Part shown: positions 21,909 to 34,454 of the stretch, one piece after another
Layout: every line of letters starts with the position of its first letter
How positions within the stretch are numbered: the first letter of the stretch is position 1
From: Sporodiniella umbellata
Lineage: Eukaryota > Mucoromycota > Mucoromycetes > Mucorales > Rhizopodaceae
Assembly (NCBI GenBank): GCA_025677835.1
Contig: JAIXMR010000001.1
Location: 620,001 to 684,000, forward strand
DNA: 64,000 nt
Direction of reading: 5' to 3'
Notes under the pieces: model-generated
The model's input: only the letters and a program-made list of their open reading frames with translations
Database searches by the model: none
What the model was told of the DNA's origin: nothing
Translations under genes and position numbers: made by a program

Positions 21909-24900
21909 TTAGAATGGCCAGTTGATATTATTAGCAATTACAGGTGTGGTCGAAGAACCAGATGATGCTTCTGTGGGCTTTTCAGTAGTTACATTAGGAG
22001 TAGCAGTGGTTTTTGGTGCCTCTGTAGTAGGGTTAGCAGTTGTAGTGGTCTTTGGCTCTTCAGTAGTAATAGTAGTAGTAGGGTTAGTAGTAGTTGCAGT
22101 GGCTGTAGGTGTTACAACAGTAGTAGTAGCGGGTGTAGCAGTTTCTACAGGAGTTGTTGAAACCTCTGATACAACAGTTGTAGTGATGACTGAGGGAATT
22201 ATAGATGAAGATACCGATGGCATAACACTAGAAACAGGAATAGACGAGTTGAGCGAGCTGGAAATTATAGATAAAGTAGCAGGTGCTTGATGTTGAAGAA
22301 CAGGAACCTGCTTCTGTTCATAGTGCATGGCGCCATGGAAACTTTCACCTACAACAACAGTAACGTTTTGAACAAGGTCGACTAATTGTTGATCAGGCTG
22401 TAACATAATGAAAGCAATACCGGTGTCAGTATCAGTAAGTGACATAAGAATGGGGTTTTCAGACAAAACAACAGAGCGAGCGGGCACAGTCACAGGAGGT
22501 TCCATGTTTCCTTTGAGAGCTCCCAAAGGTCTGTACTTTCCTTCGCCATCAGTGAAATAGGCAATACAGTCAATACCCACTACTGTAAATTGAGTGTCCA
22601 GAGGATTGTTGAATTTGACCCAAATTTTGACTGTTGAAAGATCAACAAGTTCCATTTGAGTTTCTACTACGAGGTTGGGAGGGATACCAACTAAATTTGT
22701 CTTGAGTTGAAGTTTAGAAAGACCTGCAGCAAGAGGAGGAACATTGCTTGAAGTGGGAGTACCCTTGACTGTAACAGCAGTGACTTGACCAGTGAGATAG
22801 CCAGTAAGAGCTCTTGACAAAGCCATTAAATCAGTTCCACCCATCTTCATGTTGGCCTTCATTTCATTGCGTCCAGGAACAATAACAGGCTTAGGTAATG
22901 TGACAGAACCAATAGAAGAACTAGTAGCGTCCATGACTACATCAAAGGTAAGGTCGGGAGTTGTAATAGTGATATTGGAAGGGTTGTTCATAGCAACAAC
23001 AAGGTCGATTGCGATGTATGTAGGGTAGCCGCCAACAACCTTCAAAGATACAATCTCAGTAGCACCACCAAATCCAGCAAAACCTAAGAATTTTTTTAGT
23101 ATTAAAAAAAACCAAAGCGATCTATCTTGTCTTATTACCATTCATAGAGGTCTGGACATCAAACGCAACATTATTGAGCGTAATATCACCAACAGCAGTA
23201 TGAGCAACAGAGTTTACAATACCAGCTAAACCAAAAGGTACTTTAGGCAATAAGGTAAGTCCACCGACAAATGCAGCAAAAACTTGTTCAGCTCCAGAGT
23301 AAACCTTGAAGGGAATATCGTTAAATCCAAATGTAACAACACCGTCAGCAGAAGTGGAAGCAGGTACATTGGGTACATCCAAACTGGCAACGTTGTGACC
23401 CTGAGCGTTAGCATTCACTTTCATATTGAGAGATGTGATTCCAAGAGGGAAGCCGAAAGGACTCTTGATTTGAGACTGTACATTGTGTGATCCAGCAGGG
23501 GGGGCAAAAGGGTCTTTGGTAAAGTCCATTTGAAGATCGTTCATGTTGACGGAACTAATGAGATTAGGCTTGGTAGGAGGGCCAGGAAGAACAACATTTT
23601 CAATTTTGAGTGTCTTAAAAGCAGCTGTAAGCCAGCTAACAGGACCGTTGGGGCCAGAAGCAGAGGCACCTTTAACGGTCAAAACAGAACTCTTTGCATT
23701 CAAATAGTTAGCAAATACTTCATTAATAGCAGCAATTCCTTGCTCAGAAGTTTGTTTGTTGATTTGACCTTCCATAGCCATGTTGCTTTGTCCACGAGGA
23801 GGGAACACAGCAGCACCAGCAGAGCTAAGAGGACCAAGGGTAACATCTTTGTATATACTTTCGAAAGTGACACCATTCAAATTGAAGCCAACCTGGCTGG
23901 GATTAGAAATGGTAGAGTCAACAGTGATAACAATACCGTTATTATCCGGTGTGTTTCTAGGAAGATCAAATTTGTTGACCTTTACAGCATTTTTGAAGCC
24001 ATTAGCACCATATATTCTTACAAACTTCTCCATTTTGATTCCTTTGAAAGTAAAACCAAGGGCACTAACAGCTACATCTTGAGTGGTAATATCCCAAACG
24101 AAGGCCTCGTTGTTCAACATGTAAGTAGCAAAAGCGGTCATTCCTGCAGCGTCAGTGATAGTAAAGTCACCTAGAACATCAATGGAAGCACCAAGGAACG
24201 GAAGAGCATTAATAGAAGGCATTGTTACTTTACCAAGAGCCTTTCCTTGCCACGATACTGTCAAAGGGGTAGGGAAGCTAATAGTAGCAGGCATGGGACC
24301 AGTCTTTTTAATAGAGCCCTTCATTTGAACCTTAAATCCAGACTCAGTAGGAGCAGACATGACAATAGAATCAAAAGAAAGAACAGCAGCATCTACAATT
24401 TGTTGAACAATTTTTTGACCAACAATGGGGATGAGCGAGGTTATACTGTAATCGGAAGCAATTTGAACGCTAGACTGAGAGAAAGAGAGGGTATCATCAT
24501 ATTGACCAATAGAAAGACCAGAAGCAAGATTGAGATCAACCTTCAGGGCCTTCATAGCATCCATAACAAAGTTGGAAAGATTGAAGTTTTCAAAGAGACT
24601 AGGGTCAGCTTCTACGTTTTCTTGGCCATCAATGTTAAAACCACCAATTGTAAGCAAAGCGTCTAAAGGACGCGTATTCAAGTTGGCATTGACAGCAAGC
24701 GAACGCATCAAAAGAGCAACAGCACCAGCTTCAACATTCATCCTCATGGCAAGATCACCAGACTGAACAGTTGATTTACCAGGGATGATAATCGGGTTGC
24801 TACTAATGTCTTGATCGATGTTACCAACAGGCATACCGGCAAAGGTAGCGGCAGCAGCAACTTTGTTGATAATCATACCAGCACTGAATGGGTTGGCAAT

Positions 24901-27008
24901 AGATACCTTTACATTGACTAATCCATCGTTCACAGCAGAGTCAGGTACACTCAAGCTGGAACCTTGAATAAGCGCAGTAGATAGTCCAGGCAAAACAGAG
25001 GAAAGCGATACAGACTTCAAGCCTCCAGCCAGAGAAACAATAGGAGTGGAGTCTTCAGTGCCTTGAATTTCAACATTGTTTTCTTGACCCATTACAAAGC
25101 TACTCAAAAGTTTTTTTCCTGTATCGGAGGACTTGGGATCAAACTCGGCTTGAGCAACAAGATTATTAGAGCCACGAGCCAGCTTCAGGTCCCGAAGGAA
25201 AACTTGACCAAGTTGAGTAGACTCTGAAAGCATATTGAACTTGACATCGCCAGTCGCAATACTAAAATCAGATGGGTTCTCCATAGTTACATTGATGGAC
25301 AACAAGAGATGGTCGGATTGTCCTCCAGTAACATCAATTGAGTGAATAACTGTAGCAGAAGAGTTAAGGAATTCAAGACCGTGGAGGTTAGTAGGTACTT
25401 CAAAATTGATGCCAGAAAGTACAAGTGGACCAATTGATGTTTGCACCTTAGTGGTAGCACTGCCGTTAACGACAAAAGAATAATTTCCAGAAGAAGTCAG
25501 CCCATAGGTATATTCATTGAAAATATTTTGTTTGTCGGGGATACCAGCTATCGAAGCTTGAGGAATAGTAAATTGAAGTTTTCCAGAAGCTTGATCACTT
25601 GTAGAAGGAACAAAAGGTACATTGAGCAAAGCAAAAGAATCAAATTTTCCAGAGTTGTTCAATCCAAGAGTAAGATTTTGAGTAACTTCAGTGATATTTA
25701 AACCAAAGCCGAAAGGCATGGAAAAACCAGCAGTTACAGAAGGAGCGGAGATACTGGGGCTGTAAGGAGCGTCGGCTTTGAAGGCCAAATCCAAATAGCC
25801 CATGCTTACGTAGTTGATGATTTTGATAGGCTGCTCGGGGGCGAGAGATACATGAAGAACAACAGATTTGAGACCGTCTGACAACCAATTGATAGGGTCT
25901 TTTCCGTTGGGGGCAGCAGAGACACCTGTAGCAGTGGTATTGGAAGGAATGCTTCCCAAGTAGTTGGAGAAAAGTTTGCTAACCTTGACTTGGCCATCGA
26001 GACTATCTTTTTGACTTTTTAAGAAACCCTTTAGAACAATGTTGTTGTCTCCTTTTTGAATAGCCACATTATCCGCTTGAACAATACCAAGGTCCAGACC
26101 CTCGTAGCTCATAGCCATTTCTATATGACCAAGTTGAACGCCAATCGGAGAAGGACTTGTGAGAACAGTACCAAGTTCAATAGCAATACCACCTCCATTA
26201 ACATCTCCAGGAGCATTAAAGGAGTTGATTCTAACTTGAGGGAATCCATTCATACCTTCAAGCTCGATTTCCTTAATCATGTTTACATCGGCAGTTCTAT
26301 AAAGTATGTTTGTAAATAAAAAAAGTTATATTCAAAGGGTTTGTTTTACCTTGAAAGAGCAGACACCTTTGCTTTTCCGTTCAGGGTCCATTTGAATTTT
26401 TCGGTAGCCATCATATATTTGGTAAAACCAGAGAAAGCAGCAGCGTCGGTAATGTTAAAAAGAGTAACAGTATCGATATATCCGTGGCCTCCGCTAACAT
26501 GAGTATCGGGCAAAGTAACAGTACCCAGCTCAGAGCCATTGAAGAGAATTTGGACCTTATCAGTAAACTGAATGTCAGCGCTAAAAGGACCAGTGTTTTT
26601 CAATTCAGTAGCCATGTGCATAAAGAAGGTCGAGTTGGGGTCATTTCCAGCTTGAAGATCGCTTCCAGAAGGAGGATCGAAGGTAATTTGAGCTTTAGTA
26701 ACGTCAATTTGGGATTGATCAATTGTATGCTGAGCGATCTTAGGAAAGGCAACAAAGAGAATTAAAACAATAACCACAACAATAAGAATAACCGAGATAA
26801 TAGAACATAATATCCAGTATTTTTTGTTCTTGTAAAAGGGTCTTTTTGTAGGAGTAGTGTGCTTTTCGTAGTAGTGTTCGTACATGTCATTTGTTTCATG
26901 TGCAGGATCGTCATGGTAAGTGTGATTTCCTGCTAAATGGCTATTGTAATATCCATTATGTTCTCCAGATGCAGCCAATGGCTCAGCATCGTGTAGACTG
27001 TTGGGCAT
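21909..27008 (-). CDS. Giant DUF3712/Tag1-like vacuolar membrane protein
   Basis: Three exons, 27008-26350, 26296-23139 and 23083-21909, give 1663 aa. Residues 1-62 are a polar, His/Tyr-rich tail, followed by one membrane helix (WILCSIISVILIVVVIVLIL) and about 1570 lumenal or extracellular residues. The lumenal part has many NxS/T sites and beta-rich DUF3712-type modules. It is internally duplicated: FNITDAAAF near residue 186 recurs as TITDAAGM near 932, and a MENPSDFSI block near 550 recurs as MNNPSNITI near 1290, a period of about 743 residues. The last 100 residues are Thr/Pro-rich and mucin-like. Yeast Tag1, a vacuolar single-pass protein acting in the end of autophagy, has the same topology but is much shorter. 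Vacuolar location is inferred. Confidence 0.82.
21950..22180 (-). repeat. Coding Thr/Pro-rich low-complexity tract
   Basis: Degenerate ACT/ACA/ACC codon repeats, seen on the plus strand as repeated GTAGTA units, encode a Thr-rich, Pro-containing tail typical of O-glycosylated stalks. Slippage-prone, so length may vary between strains. Confidence 0.8.
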
Positions 27009-27603
27009 TTATAGTATTTATGAAAGAATGGAGATTATATATTAATGGTATTGAGTAGCGTAAAAAAGTAAAATAAGTGGTAACGTGTTTTTACGACCCA
27101 AGGGTAAAAGAGAGGAGAATTATATATTTTTGAAAAGAAAATGCAAGAGGTTCTTATACAATACTTGATCCCACTCGAAAACATGCGAGTTTCTGAGCCA
27201 GCTATATTTTTATGTTTTTTGTGAGACAAAAGATTTCCAAATGGGTACACTTACACGGTCATCTATTGTCACTCGCTCCATATTTTCTAAGGAAGTACAA
27301 AGAAGAGTATAATATTGACTGCCTGTCTTTGTAACCAATTGAATCTCATGTGAAACACCCACAGGTCTTTTTTAACAAAGAAAGATACTGTGCTAATACC
27401 CAAAGAAGCTTAGGAGTGTATTCAATTGCAATGAAGGGCCCAATAGACTTGGTTCTAGGAGTTGCTTTAAAAAGCTAGCAAGTTTTTGTTTTCTTAGCAT
27501 AAATTCTAACCCTAAAACATACTTTTTTTCCAAAAAAAAATATGATAAAAAAGTAAATATCTCCACATGATGAGACCGGATTCTATATATATCAAGCTGT
27601 ACC

Positions 27604-27626
27604 AAAAAAAAAAAAAAAAAAAAAAA
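27604..27626. repeat. A23 homopolymer
   Basis: Intergenic run, the leftmost of the long homopolymers (19 nt or more) in the window. Confidence 0.85.
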
Positions 27627-29971
27627 CAGGCGCGCCTCTAACCTGAAATTTCCCATCAATTGGGGTGTACACATATATATATATGAATATTCTTCCATAT
27701 ATCAGCTCGCAGATATTTTAGGGGAGGTGTCTATATAAAGCATTCGTCCTATTTCTGAAACCGTATTCTAGGATTAACCAAAAACGCCTTTAGAAATCTG
27801 TTTTTTTTATTATAGATCGCATATAAAATATTGCACTCTTAAAATAAATATAGGAACACAGGGAAACTTTATCCAAGGATTACACAAAAATGTTGGTTTT
27901 GTAGACAAATTAAAGTTTTGAGGTTACCGAAAACTTTCTTCCATGAATATTGTACTCGGACTTTTCTTTTAAAAAAAAAACTTCTAAACGCGATACTCAA
28001 AAAAGTAAGAAAAAAAGTAGCCCTTAAGAGAAAGCAAACTCGGTGATTCTATAGCTATAGGTTCAATTGACTCAACAACCCAGTAGGATTTTTTTGTAGT
28101 AATAAAAATATTTATTGAATTAACTGTCAATGAGCACAAGGGCTGAAAATGTAGTTATGTTTAAGAACAAAAAAAAAGCAAGGGAAAGCTTTTTATTTTG
28201 TTTTCAATCTATTCACGATCCACCACAGATCAAAAAGAAAAGGTGTCACAAATCGGAGCAATGATACTAAACTTGCCATTGACAACGCGCACTTAAATGT
28301 TATGACTTTTTGACTACTAATCTACAAAGATACCAAATACCTTTTTACATGAATCTGTTGTACTTTTGAAGCTTTTATACTCAAAAGTATTCTCTTGAAT
28401 TTCGTATAAAGTATAGCTGCGGCCAGTCACTTCAAAAAAAGGAAACTTTGCTTGAGATAAATGCATGTACAAAATTTTATACCTGTACCTGGGAAAATAG
28501 TACTAACTGGAAAAAAAAGAAACAATAAAAGTCGGCTTTGGTATTACACGAAGTCCATATATGGAAACTCTACACACTCTATTTGCTATTTGTTTTAAAC
28601 AGAACAAATGCTTCCCAGACTTTTTGGAACTTTATTACTTTTGTATTTTATCTACATTTATTTGTGCAGTGAAATGCAACAGATACAATACAGTTTTTTT
28701 TATCAAAAAAAGATATTGTGACTTCAGAGTCTGGAATTCGATGTGATTAGCAAATACAAGCCATAGCGTATTCTTGGGTATAACCTTGTTGGCCCGTCTT
28801 GGTTTTCCAGAATCATAAAAGGGTCACCCATTAAAATTCTTGTATCACAGGGTGTATGTGTGGGCTCGTTCGCAAAACGAAAACGAAAAAATAAAGGCAC
28901 ATGCTTACAGAACGAGCCGTGTAAATTACTTTAACAAAGCAATGGGACACGACAGAACTCAACAAAGCTAAATGATGGTTCGATTCAAATGCATAAACCC
29001 ACTTTATTAGATATTGCATACTCTGTGGACTCCTCACTATATTTTCAAGTTATGCAAATGGCTTCACTTATGACCAACCAAATCGTATCTGTATAGATGG
29101 ATAGAAAATAGTAAAACAGAGAACCTCTTTTTCACAAGTACACTATAGCAAACTCCTTTTTCTTTTTCTTTTTTTTTTTTTTTAGGAATATAGAATATAA
29201 ATAGAACCTTGATTAAACTAATGAGAGCCTTTGTATTTGAGAACTTTGTAAGGTTAGATGAATTGTTAGCTAGCCATTGAAATTCTTTCATCGCAAAAAC
29301 CAGCATTATGTCAATAAGAAAAAGCTACGAAAAAAAATATATGGGTGTGTGCTAGACTCTAAAATAAAAGAATCAAACAGCAAAAACTTTTATGTAAAAT
29401 TACGTTTGTTACATATTAGTTTTGCAGTCTTCTATTGCGTGCATATATTTAATGATATTAGTTCTTTCAAGCTGCTGTTTCATTTCTTAGTAACATTGTT
29501 TTTTTTATCGCCTATTGTGCTATCAAAGGAGAATAAAGTGATAGTAAGTACAAAACGTGTCTGTTATGTACCAATACAAAGTGCTTTGAATACATGTATT
29601 TGCTTTGACTTCATATAAATTCTGTAAATTTCTTAGTTTGCAACTTTTCTTTTTCTTTTCTCAAATTGCTGAAAGCGTGACCATTTGGTAACATTGTAAT
29701 AAAGGATCCTATACCAATTTTTTTTTATGATCTTTGGACTACAGCGCCAGCTGAAATACTAAAATTAGCCTACAACCTCAAAATACTTGGAAAAGCGTCT
29801 TCTGACTTTCACAAATACTCTTTTCTGGGAAGAGTTAGTAGCGCTTTTTTCTTCTTTCTTTTTTTCTAAACAAGATATAATAGTTTTCTATACTGATGCG
29901 CATTTTGTTTTGTTTTGTTTTTTTTTGCAAAAAACTCTGTGGTCGACTTGTTTGTATTCTTTTAGGTTTAG

Positions 29972-29994
29972 TTTTTTTTTTTTTTTTTTTTTTT
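29972..29994. repeat. T23 homopolymer
   Basis: Intergenic T run in the 4-kb gap. Confidence 0.85.
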
Positions 29995-31025
29995 GCAAGC
30001 TCCTGATTGGGCAAACCTATTGACCAGCTGAAATTTGTCAGCTATGTGAGAAGATGTACTAGAACCATCGACTATCAAAGGATCGAGAGCAACACAGAAA
30101 ATTATTCAGTAGTAACACAATCTGGAGTATTTTTTACGCGAATGTCGATAGTGTACATGTACAAGCAAACCTCAATGAGTTTGATGTTGTAACTCGATTT
30201 TAGATACTAGGTTTCAGCTAAAAGCATTTAGATTACCTTTTGTCTGTGGTACTCGTAGACAGGCTTTTGGATTTATTTTATATCTTCAAGCGATTGCTTT
30301 TTGTGTACGCTTAGAGCAGTAAAACATTTATATATTGCTGAGTAGCATTGCCAATTCTATATTCAAGTTTTGGCCCTTGCTAATGCCTTCTTGGTCGGAA
30401 AACTAGTTTTATGGAACACAAAATATGTTGAGTAAATTAGATGGACAACAGAAACAAGCTTAGCAGTGACTTTTGAAAGAGACAAACACAAGTCTTCAAT
30501 ATCAGCATTGTATAATCGCCATATGAAAGAAACGGTGTTACTGAGACTGAAGCACAAAACACAGCAACACAAGTAACTGGGGCTGATTTTAATAAGAGCC
30601 TGCCTTTTGATGACTTTTAGCCTTCTTTTTTTTAAAAAAAAATATCCGCCGTACAAAGTCTCAAAAGTCTGGGTACCTTTTTAGCTGTACTCCTCAAAAG
30701 TCTGTTTTAAAGCACAGGCACCCTCGCGATTGAAAAGTAAAAGTGGGCCTGTTACTGTCATTAGATCTTTACATTCTTGATTGAAGAGGGGATGGTTAAT
30801 AATTGTCTAAACGATATTTTTTGTCTGTTTCTTTTAGTTATTGGTATTGAATAACATCAATACATATCTATTGAGTCTTTTTTCTGTTTTTTGTTTTAGT
30901 CTCAAGCTAATATCGTCTGCTAGCTCTTTACGCATAGTATTTTTTTAAAAAAAATATTGAAAGACTTAATACATTATCTCATTTTTTTCTTATCTTTATT
31001 TATAGTTGTGAATTTGCGTGTGCGT

Positions 31026-31720
31026 CTAGGTGGTAATAACTCTCATGGGGAAGTAAGAACCTATATATTTTATTAGTCCTTGCTTTCACAATTGTTTTTT
31101 CATGTTTTTGTTTTACCGTCATTAGGAGGAACGAAGTCCTCAGAAGTCTTCCATTTAGGCTTAATACCAAAGTTGGAAGTAGGAGGGAGCTTGGTGGCAG
31201 AGTAAAGTTGGCGAGAACTCAAGACTTCAACAAGGGGCTTAGTCTCAGTAGTGGTGGCTACTTGGTTTTCTAAGCCTTCAGGGATGCTATAGAAATCGAA
31301 TGAGTATCGTAATTCAAAGGTTGTTTAAAAATCTATCTACCTAGGCTTAACAGCTGCACCTTCAAGAAGGCCAGCAACCTCCTTTTGAGTGTATACAGCT
31401 AAGCGAGGGTAGTTTCTACGAGTGTCGCGATTGAAATAGTAGTTGTTGCTGATGTTTGAAGCTTTAGATTTAGGATAAACGTATTTTTCGGGTCGAGAGC
31501 TATTATTGAACAAGTATATTTTAGTCAATTTTACGGGCACAAAAAATGAATTTACGCAACAGCGGGTGTACGGAAGCTGCCAACAACAGGCATACCGTCA
31601 GTAACCAAAGGGTTCTAAATTTGCAAGTTTAAACAAGTGTGTATGTTCATTGTAAAATTTAAGCCCTACGACAGAGAAGTATTTTTTAACCCAAGACCAG
31701 GTCTTTGAATTCCAAGACAT
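31026..31720 (-). CDS. NDUFA7: Complex I subunit NDUFA7 / B14.5a homologue
   Basis: Five exons, 31720-31670, 31614-31556, 31499-31341, 31286-31117 and 31060-31026, give 157 aa with introns of 54-56 nt. The core phrase ISNNYYFNRDTRRNYPRL matches the NDUFA7 signature (SNNYY-x-x-RD-x-RR). The N-terminus MSWNSKTWSWVKKYFSV is amphipathic, and PVVGSFRTPAVASRPEKY resembles fungal homologues. The family is an accessory subunit of mitochondrial NADH:ubiquinone oxidoreductase. The last intron is a choice: without it the protein ends at 31100 with GKTKT; with it the end is GSYFPMRVITT. I prefer the spliced form because the 56-nt intron has a CTAAT branch site and a good acceptor. Confidence 0.85.
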
Positions 31721-32480
31721 AATGTAACAAGCTTTCTATAATAGATGAGAACTGAAAGTCTTTGATTCAAGTAGTTGTATTTTACCTTTTAGTCTGAAGT
31801 AACAAAAAAAAAAACAGAAAGCAGGCTTACTTCCATCCTGAAAATCGGACACCAAAATATTGGTGATGTCAATTTTAATTAAAAATCCGATTTTAAAGCT
31901 ACTGTTAATTGTGGCTTCGGCCTCGCCTATCGGACAGTCAAGGTACAGCAACGATATCACATTATTGTTCTAAAAAACTTTCAATGAGTCCACAATTTGG
32001 CAGGTTTTTTAACCAATTCGAACACAAGAAAGCGTAAAATTAACTATGACTTTGGATTTCCAATGTTTTGTTGGCCGATTTGGTCGATTTTGAACTGTGT
32101 TTTTTTTGGTTGCTCACTTTTCAGACTTAGTCTATTGTCTTGCCCGGTTCCTTTGTACACTGACCTTATTTTTAGTTAATAAAGACAAATAAGCATTAAG
32201 AAAATTTTTTGAAGGTTGATACAAGTAGGAAAAGGTGCTTTTTTTCAACACGATAATAAATATTTTGGTACTCGCAGTTTTTTAAAACTGTGTCTGAGAC
32301 GCTACTGTCTGGAGACTATATATATTACCGTTAAAAAAATATAAAAATAATGGTAGTATTATAAACTTGTGATGTATTCAGCCTAATAACATGAATAAAA
32401 AGAGAGGACAAAAGCCTATTTTAAGGTAGAGAAGTTTTTGGCTGTTATATAAAAAGCCTGGACCCGATTTGGGTTGTTTT
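31721..32480. other. Intergenic, NDUFA7 upstream region
   Basis: AT-rich gap holding the NDUFA7 promoter and the 3' flank of the WDR44-like gene. No supported gene. Confidence 0.5.
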
Positions 32481-34454
32481 TTAAAAGAATATAAACTTCT
32501 TCTTTGGTTTACCGCAATTGCGATACTCGGTTTTCGTATTGGAGGCCTCTTTATCTTCATAAACGCCTGAATCCATTCTCCAAACTTTGATAATCCCATG
32601 TGAGTCTGCTGAAACTATAATATGGCTATTTGGATAATTGTAAAGCAGCTTTTCTTCAGGAAGCGCTTCCTCAAGAGTGTAGTTTGTTATGCATTTCTCG
32701 TTACCATATGTGCACGAATCATCGTCATTACTATCTACGATTTCTTGTTTATATACGTATACAGGAGTGCAATCCAAAATTGTGTCGCCACCCGCTCTTG
32801 CCAAAATTTGTTTAGTCTTTGTAGGCGCAAATACACCGACTGTCGCCGTTTGGTCATGGGCAATAAAGCTTTCATGAAATCCGCCCATCTTCCTCATCAA
32901 CTTTCTTTCACCTCTTTTAAGCAATCCAAACATGCCCTGAAGCTGGCCTTCAAAATGGTTTTCATCGTTCTCATGTTTCATAGTGTAGTCTCTTGTATTG
33001 CTAAGAATTGCGGACCTAAGACGGTTGTCGTACATGTTTGGAAAGGGAAAGTATGTTACTTGATCTGTAGACCACAAGTAGATGCGGCCATTTTCTGATC
33101 CTGATATTATCGATCTACCATCATCGCTTCAATTTTTTTTTTTGATTAACTTTATGTGCAAATATGCTTCGTTTATGAATACAAACCTAAAGCTAGCCTT
33201 AATTTGTAATTTGGGATTTTGTATGCCTTTATATTTGTATATGACGCTCATGTCTTTCATGTTGAGCATCCAAACTCTAGAGTCATTCGTTGTTATGAGC
33301 ATTCTTTCTTCGCCTGTGGGTAGATTTGGCATTGGTTCAACCCCTGTAACTTTTTTTCCATACTTTTGTCGCCGGTTTTTTACCAAAACTTCAGTATTAT
33401 ATCTAAGCTCGTCAAGATCAAAGAAAAACACATCGCCAGTGTTTGTTCCTGCACAAACTATTCTACCGTCCATTGAAAACCCAATAGCTGTAACTGCCCT
33501 TTCTTGGGGTATCATGTTCCAAAAAATTACTTTTTTTTCTTGTATATTCCATAAACGTATTTTAGAGTCCACTGAACCTGATACAAAAAATATATCGCTC
33601 TATTAAAAATAAAAACGTTCTACACATTAGTATACTAAATTTGAATATATACACATGTTCTATTTTGCTCGATTACCTGCGGGTGAAATTTCACACTCGT
33701 TACAACGTCTACATGTCGAAATATACATAAGCAATCGGCTTGTGAGACATGCCATAATCTTTCCAGGCAAGCAGTTTTTTTTAGGTTTATTATCTTTTTT
33801 ATGTATGTGTATATACCTAGCTGTTTTATCCAGAGAACATGATATGAGAAAATTCCCCTACGTAAATAGATTTTCGAGCATCGCTTTCAATAATAGTATT
33901 ATATAGGTAGTTAAAATAAGTATTACCTTTGACCAGCTTAAATCTAATATATCTGCATTATGGTCTCCGTACACCCTCACAGGTGAATCGTGAAATACTT
34001 TTATTGTATCGTTGCGATTTTCTTTAAGGACTTTCCAAACAGTAATTTTGGAATGCTGATCCCCTACAGCCAGGTATTGGCCATCTTCACTAAATTTGGA
34101 CACCCAAACAGCTCCCTTACCGCCTAAACTTGGATTTACGCTCAGCGTTTGTGCCAATATAAGACGACGAAATTTTGCATTAAGCTTTGTTTTTGTCTTT
34201 TGTTTTCGTATTTGTTATCGTTTTTAAGTTAGATTGCACTGTTTTTTGTCTTCTTCTACCTTTATATATGGTTCATTGTGCAATGGTATGCCTGTAGATG
34301 TAAACTGTCTGTGCATACCCACAAGTCGGATGGGTCTACCCAAATCACAACTGGATTTCTGGGTGACAACATCGAGATTGGACCAGTCGCTCAGCCTTCT
34401 GTTTGATCTTGTTTCCTCAGAATCCAATATGAGCGAAGCACGGAATTCCTGCAT
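32481..34454 (-). CDS. WDR44: WD40-repeat protein, WDR44 (Rab11-binding)-like
   Basis: Six exons, 34454-34260, 34196-33927, 33857-33817, 33758-33677, 33599-33187 and 33126-32481, give 548 aa. WD units can be read in order: GAVWVSKFSEDGQYLAVGD, FLISCSLDKTARLW, SVKFHPQSDIFFVSGSVDSK, AIGFSMDGRIVCAGTNTGDV, RSIISGSENGRIYLW and HIIVSADSHGIIKVWR. The segment LGRPIRLVGMHRQFTS before the propeller, and the DFVT/GSLDSK-like pair of blades, are features of the WDR44 family. WDR44 binds Rab11 on recycling endosomes. The 41-nt third exon is supported by both phases. The true start may be further upstream: an acceptor-like ACAG precedes LSSMQEF, but I could not find a joining exon. Confidence 0.82.

Larger units (their letters stand above)
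27009..31025. other. 4-kb gene-free stretch
   Basis: The longest gap in the window. It holds A23 at 27604-27626, a short (TA)n near 27675, T23 at 29972-29994, and T-block/A-block inverted pairs near 30630 and 30940. Short frames occur, but none shows a domain or splice partner. The promoter of the Tag1-like gene lies at its left end. Confidence 0.5.

Noticed and set aside
21922..22290. Val-rich plus-strand frame
   Set aside because: It is the reverse reading of the Thr-rich tail repeats.
23530..24174. Plus-strand frame inside the Tag1-like gene
   Set aside because: A shadow of the 1052-codon exon on the minus strand; no domain.
31100..31116. NDUFA7 homologue ending in GKTKT without the last intron
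   Set aside because: A standard 56-nt intron leads to a more protein-like end. Kept as an alternative only.
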